From Cellvibrionales bacterium (lineage in GTDB: Bacteria > Pseudomonadota > Gammaproteobacteria > Pseudomonadales > UBA7434): a stretch of 8,136 nucleotides of DNA. The stretch is taken from contig DMZE01000206.1 in the NCBI GenBank assembly GCA_003492055.1, positions 1-8,136 on the forward strand. Direction: 5' to 3'. The notes beneath the pieces were generated by a model. It saw only the letters and a program-made list of their open reading frames with translations. It did no database searches and was not told where the DNA came from. The position numbers and the translations under genes were made by a program. Below are positions 5,895 to 8,136 of the stretch, piece after piece. How positions within the stretch are numbered: position 1 is the stretch's first letter; every line of letters begins with the position of its first letter.

Positions 5895-6150
5895 TTAAAA
5901 ATAGAGCAGCTCCGCCTGTTTTTACATTTTTTGATGCCTGTATTGAATCCAATTGCTTGTAGAATAGCGCTCCCAACTACGGTGCAATTATATTTATCGT
6001 CGTTGCCTTTTGTTTAAGTGTTTTTTATTACTTTGGTAATATTGGTCAAATACTTACCCTTAAAAATTAACCTTCAGTAATACGCAATCAGTGATATATA
6101 TATTGTATATAAGCAGTAAGCGATTCGTAGCTGATAGATATGGAGATGAT
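5895..6150 (+). promoter_or_regulatory. Intergenic region before the OmpA-like gene, AT-rich promoter candidate
   Basis: The 256 nt between the kinase stop and the OmpA-like start contain no convincing gene. Just after the stop, 5902-5924 can form only a weak stem with two wobble pairs followed by T-rich sequence, so a terminator is uncertain. An alternating TA stretch at 6094-6112 gives several -10-like hexamers (TATATT at 6099-6104, TATAAG at 6108-6113). The only nearby -35 candidate is weak (TTCAGT, 6073-6078). The OmpA-like gene most likely has its own promoter here, since outer-membrane proteins are strongly expressed, but the exact boxes are not secure. Confidence 0.3.
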
Positions 6151-7272
6151 ATGAAAAATAAACTGATAATGATGATGTGTGCGGCAGGCCTTATTCATAC
6201 AGCGACCAGTGTGGCGCAAGAGTCTGGATTTACGCTAACGCCAAGTGTTGGGTATTATAATTTTGATAGCGAACGCGGTTTATCTGCTAATTCAAACGAC
6301 GAGTATGAAGATGATGAAACATTTTTTTCCATTGGTGCTGGCTACCGATGGAATAATCCTTGGCAGCTCGAGCTTGTTTATTTAGACGGCGATACAGAAA
6401 CAAATGCCGGCGATTTTGATTTTGAACAGTGGCGTGTAGATGGTCTTTATCATATCGAAACAGATAACAATTTTACGCCTTACTGGTTAATTGGTGCGGG
6501 TGAAAATACCTTTGAAGAGTTTACGGCTGACCGTGACGAATCTTTTGTCAATTATGGTCTCGGCTTTAAGTATGCCTTTAATGAGGTTGTTTCATTGCGT
6601 TCTGATATTCGTGGTATTACTAGTCTTGATGAAGAAAAAACTGATGCAGCTTTAACCTTGGGTCTGCAGTTTCTATTCGGTGGCTCTTCAGCGCCAGCTG
6701 CAGCACCAGCAATTTTAGATGCTGATAATGATGGTGTTGCCGACAGCTTGGATAGCTGTGTATCTACACCTATTGGTGTTGAAGTTGATGTCAATGGTTG
6801 TGCTTTGGACAGTGATAATGACGGTGTGGCTAATTATAAAGATAGCTGTCCTGGCAGTGAAGCTGGTGCCAAAGTCGATAGTGAAGGCTGCTATATCATT
6901 TTGACAGAAACGCGTGAAATTGAGTTGCAAGTTAACTTTGCTAATAATGCTGCGGTAGTGCCCGCGGAATATTTTAGTGAGATAGAAGCGGTGGCAAACT
7001 TTATGACAGCGTATCCAGCGACCAAAGTGGTTTTTGAAGGGTATACCGATAGTCGTGGATCAGTTGCTTATAATCAAACGCTATCTGAGCGCCGTGCTAT
7101 AGCTGTAGCTGACGTGTTAGTGAATAGTTTTTCTATTCCATCAAGTCGTGTATCGGCAGTAGGTTATGGTGAAGCGAATCCAATTGCTGATAACGAAACA
7201 GCAGAGGGTCGCAGTGCTAACCGTCGTGTTGTAGCTGTTATTTCTGCAACGATTGAAAAGCGCGCTGAATAA
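6151..7272 (+). CDS. OmpA/OprF-family outer-membrane protein with TSP3 repeats
   Basis: The ATG at 6151 is preceded by GGAG (6142-6145) at 5 nt spacing. The frame stays open to a GTG at 6091, but the extra 20 residues would spoil the signal peptide. The 373-residue product has a Sec signal (1-22, cleavage S-V-A before QES). An eight-stranded-type beta-barrel follows (about 24-178), with alternating aromatic strands and acidic loops. Next are a Ala/Pro linker (179-188) and two thrombospondin type-3 calcium-binding repeats (about 190-247, D-x-D-N-D-G-V-x-D core), each ending with cysteines. The C-terminus is an OmpA-C peptidoglycan-binding domain (about 257-370), with D300 in GYTDSRGS, R315 in LSERRA and the closing GRSANRRV motif. 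By analogy with A. baumannii OmpA, D300 and R315 should contact diaminopimelate. The role is probably to tie the outer membrane to the wall, with possible slow-porin activity. The acidic barrel loops and calcium repeats suit a marine envelope. A terminator follows. Confidence 0.95.
   Translation: MKNKLIMMMCAAGLIHTATSVAQESGFTLTPSVGYYNFDSERGLSANSNDEYEDDETFFSIGAGYRWNNPWQLELVYLDGDTETNAGDFDFEQWRVDGLYHIETDNNFTPYWLIGAGENTFEEFTADRDESFVNYGLGFKYAFNEVVSLRSDIRGITSLDEEKTDAALTLGLQFLFGGSSAPAAAPAILDADNDGVADSLDSCVSTPIGVEVDVNGCALDSDNDGVANYKDSCPGSEAGAKVDSEGCYIILTETREIELQVNFANNAAVVPAEYFSEIEAVANFMTAYPATKVVFEGYTDSRGSVAYNQTLSERRAIAVADVLVNSFSIPSSRVSAVGYGEANPIADNETAEGRSANRRVVAVISATIEKRAE
6718..6891 (+). repeat. Two thrombospondin type-3 repeat units within the OmpA-like gene
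   Basis: Codons for D-A-D-N-D-G-V-A-D (from 6718) and D-S-D-N-D-G-V-A-N (from 6808) start two similar units of about 90 bp, each with two cysteine codons. They encode the hinge between barrel and peptidoglycan-binding domain. The aspartates match the calcium-coordinating pattern of the family; calcium binding itself is inferred. Confidence 0.85.
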
Positions 7273-7294
7273 TTTCTTAAATAAAAGCTAAGAG

Positions 7295-7323
7295 GTGCCT
7301 AGTTGAAAATGACTAGGCGCTTT
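7295..7323 (+). terminator. Rho-independent terminator after the OmpA-like gene
   Basis: GTGCCTAGT (7295-7303) pairs with ACTAGGCGC (7312-7320) over nine base pairs, one of them a G-U wobble, around an eight-base loop. TTTAT follows, and a longer run of eight or more T lies slightly downstream (7338-7345). It begins 22 nt after the stop codon. The hairpin is strong and well placed, though the immediate T-run is short. It separates the OmpA-like gene from mscS, implying a separate promoter for the latter. Confidence 0.75.
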
Positions 7324-7378
7324 ATGGCTATTCATTGTTTTTTTTCATCCTTCTTTATATATTTACTAGAGGTGATTT

Positions 7379-8136
7379 ATGTCAGATTTTAATATGGATC
7401 AATTGGTTGATTTAGTCATGTTTTATGGAATTAAAATTCTAATGGCTTTAGCCATTTATATTATCGGAAAGTGGATTGTTGGTCTTATAGCAAAGGCCAT
7501 GACATCGGCAATGAATAAACGAAATATTGATTCAACAGTGGCTAAGTTTGTTGGCAGTATTGTTTATTATATAATGTTCGCCTTTGTTATTATTGCGACG
7601 CTAAGTCAGTTGGGTATTCAGACTGCATCGGTAGTGGCTATTTTAGGTGCTGCTGGCTTGGCTGTTGGCTTTGCATTGCAGGGTACGTTATCTAATTTTG
7701 CTGCTGGGGTAATGATCATTGTATTGCGTCCGATTAAAGTGGGCGATTTTGTTGAAGTGGCTGGTGCGGCAGGTGTCGTTTCAGAGGTGGCTATATTCGC
7801 GACCACATTACATACCGGTGATAACAAAACAGTCATTATGGCGAACGCTTCCGTTATGGGTAGTAATATTGTTAATTACTCAACGCAAGCTGAACGCCGT
7901 GTCGATTTAGTGGTTGGCGTTGGTTATGACGCCAATATACAGCAGGTAAAAGATGAGCTTAAAGCTATTGCGGAGTCAGAGAGTCGCATCCTGCATGCTA
8001 AAGGTATTACTATTGGCGTGTCAGAGTTGGCTGATTCATCGGTCAATTTAGTATTTCGCAGCTGGGTTAAATCCGCGGATTATTGGGATGTATTTTTCCA
8101 TCTTAATGAGCGAGTGAAAACGCGCTTTGATGAAGT
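7379..8136 (+). CDS. mscS: Small-conductance mechanosensitive channel MscS (3' end outside window)
   Basis: The ATG at 7379 follows AGAGGTGA (7368-7375), a strong ribosome site. The frame is open to the window end, giving 252 residues of a family near 286, so only the C-terminal tail is missing. TMs lie at about 14-38, 57-77 and 82-115. TM3 has the Ala/Gly pore helix GAAGLAVG (90-97) followed by ALQG, then the sensor/hinge and beta domain (RPIKVGDFVEV, 117-127; ANASVMGSNIVNYS at 155-168) and the start of the alpha/beta domain (VGVGYDANIQQVK, 179-191). Aligned with E. coli MscS from memory, pore residue L105 is kept (L94) and L109 is Phe (F98), a substitution I recall as common in homologues. 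The channel opens under membrane tension to release solutes on hypo-osmotic shock. Regulation is not visible beyond the upstream terminator. Confidence 0.95.
   Translation, partial: MSDFNMDQLVDLVMFYGIKILMALAIYIIGKWIVGLIAKAMTSAMNKRNIDSTVAKFVGSIVYYIMFAFVIIATLSQLGIQTASVVAILGAAGLAVGFALQGTLSNFAAGVMIIVLRPIKVGDFVEVAGAAGVVSEVAIFATTLHTGDNKTVIMANASVMGSNIVNYSTQAERRVDLVVGVGYDANIQQVKDELKAIAESESRILHAKGITIGVSELADSSVNLVFRSWVKSADYWDVFFHLNERVKTRFDE

Noticed and set aside
5902..5924. Possible terminator after the kinase gene
   Set aside because: The best stem I can draw has seven pairs, two of them G-U, with its 3' arm made mostly of Ts; too weak to call as a feature of its own.
6035..6058. Inverted repeat GGTAA / TTACC before the OmpA-like gene
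   Set aside because: Only 5 bp with a 14-nt gap in AT-rich DNA; expected by chance.
6091..6150. GTG at 6091 as the OmpA-like start
   Set aside because: It would add 20 residues ahead of a normal signal peptide and lies in the AT-rich promoter area; ATG 6151 has GGAG 5 nt upstream.
6552..6930. Overlapping ORFs on both strands across the TSP3 repeats
   Set aside because: The repetitive Asp/Gly codons leave other frames open; the OmpA-like reading frame explains the sequence.
7335..7363. TTGTTT-17-TATATT as the mscS promoter
   Set aside because: Spacing is ideal, but transcription would start near 7370, inside the ribosome site, so it would yield an almost leaderless message. The T-run region gives spurious matches.
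7618..7910. Minus and plus shadow ORFs within mscS
   Set aside because: They overlap a strongly conserved channel domain in the proper frame.

Overview
The window looks like a chromosomal segment of a Gammaproteobacterium, probably a marine or aquatic one. The supporting evidence is protein character: an OprF/OmpA-type porin with thrombospondin type-3 repeats, an E. coli-like MscS, a stand-alone PilZ protein and a short tail-anchored protein resembling the DUF3094 type. The moderately AT-rich base use agrees with this. I cannot name a genus. I see no mobile element, tRNA, rRNA or CRISPR array.

Layout. (1) Positions 39-329 (+) encode a small one-TM protein and 367-669 (-) a PilZ c-di-GMP receptor; the two converge on a short hairpin. 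(2) Positions 670-995 are a divergent regulatory region. It holds a perfect 15-bp palindrome, a third copy of its half-site, candidate promoters in both directions and a hairpin just before the next gene. (3) Positions 996-5894 (+) carry three co-directional genes with gaps of 89 and 64 nt: an OmpR/PhoB-type response regulator, a secreted LysM-FecR protein with Fn3-like repeats and a hydrophobic C-terminal tail, and a large CHASE2-PAS histidine kinase. (4) Positions 6151-7272 (+) encode an OmpA-family outer-membrane protein followed by a good intrinsic terminator. (5) From 7379 to the window end lies an MscS mechanosensitive channel, cut by the window edge.

The most interesting part is the three-gene module. 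The LysM domain should bind peptidoglycan, the FecR domain is of a type that signals in the periplasm, and the kinase has a large periplasmic CHASE2 domain. I infer that the LysM-FecR protein is an accessory sensor or ligand for the kinase, which phosphorylates the adjacent regulator. This would make a three-component cell-envelope sensing system. The neighbouring OmpA-like protein and MscS fit an envelope or osmotic theme, but nothing in the sequence proves that they are targets.

Several start codons need correction. The regulator and the kinase appear to start at TTG codons (996 and 3252). The LysM-FecR and OmpA-like proteins start at ATG codons (1805 and 6151) downstream of the longest possible GTG starts.
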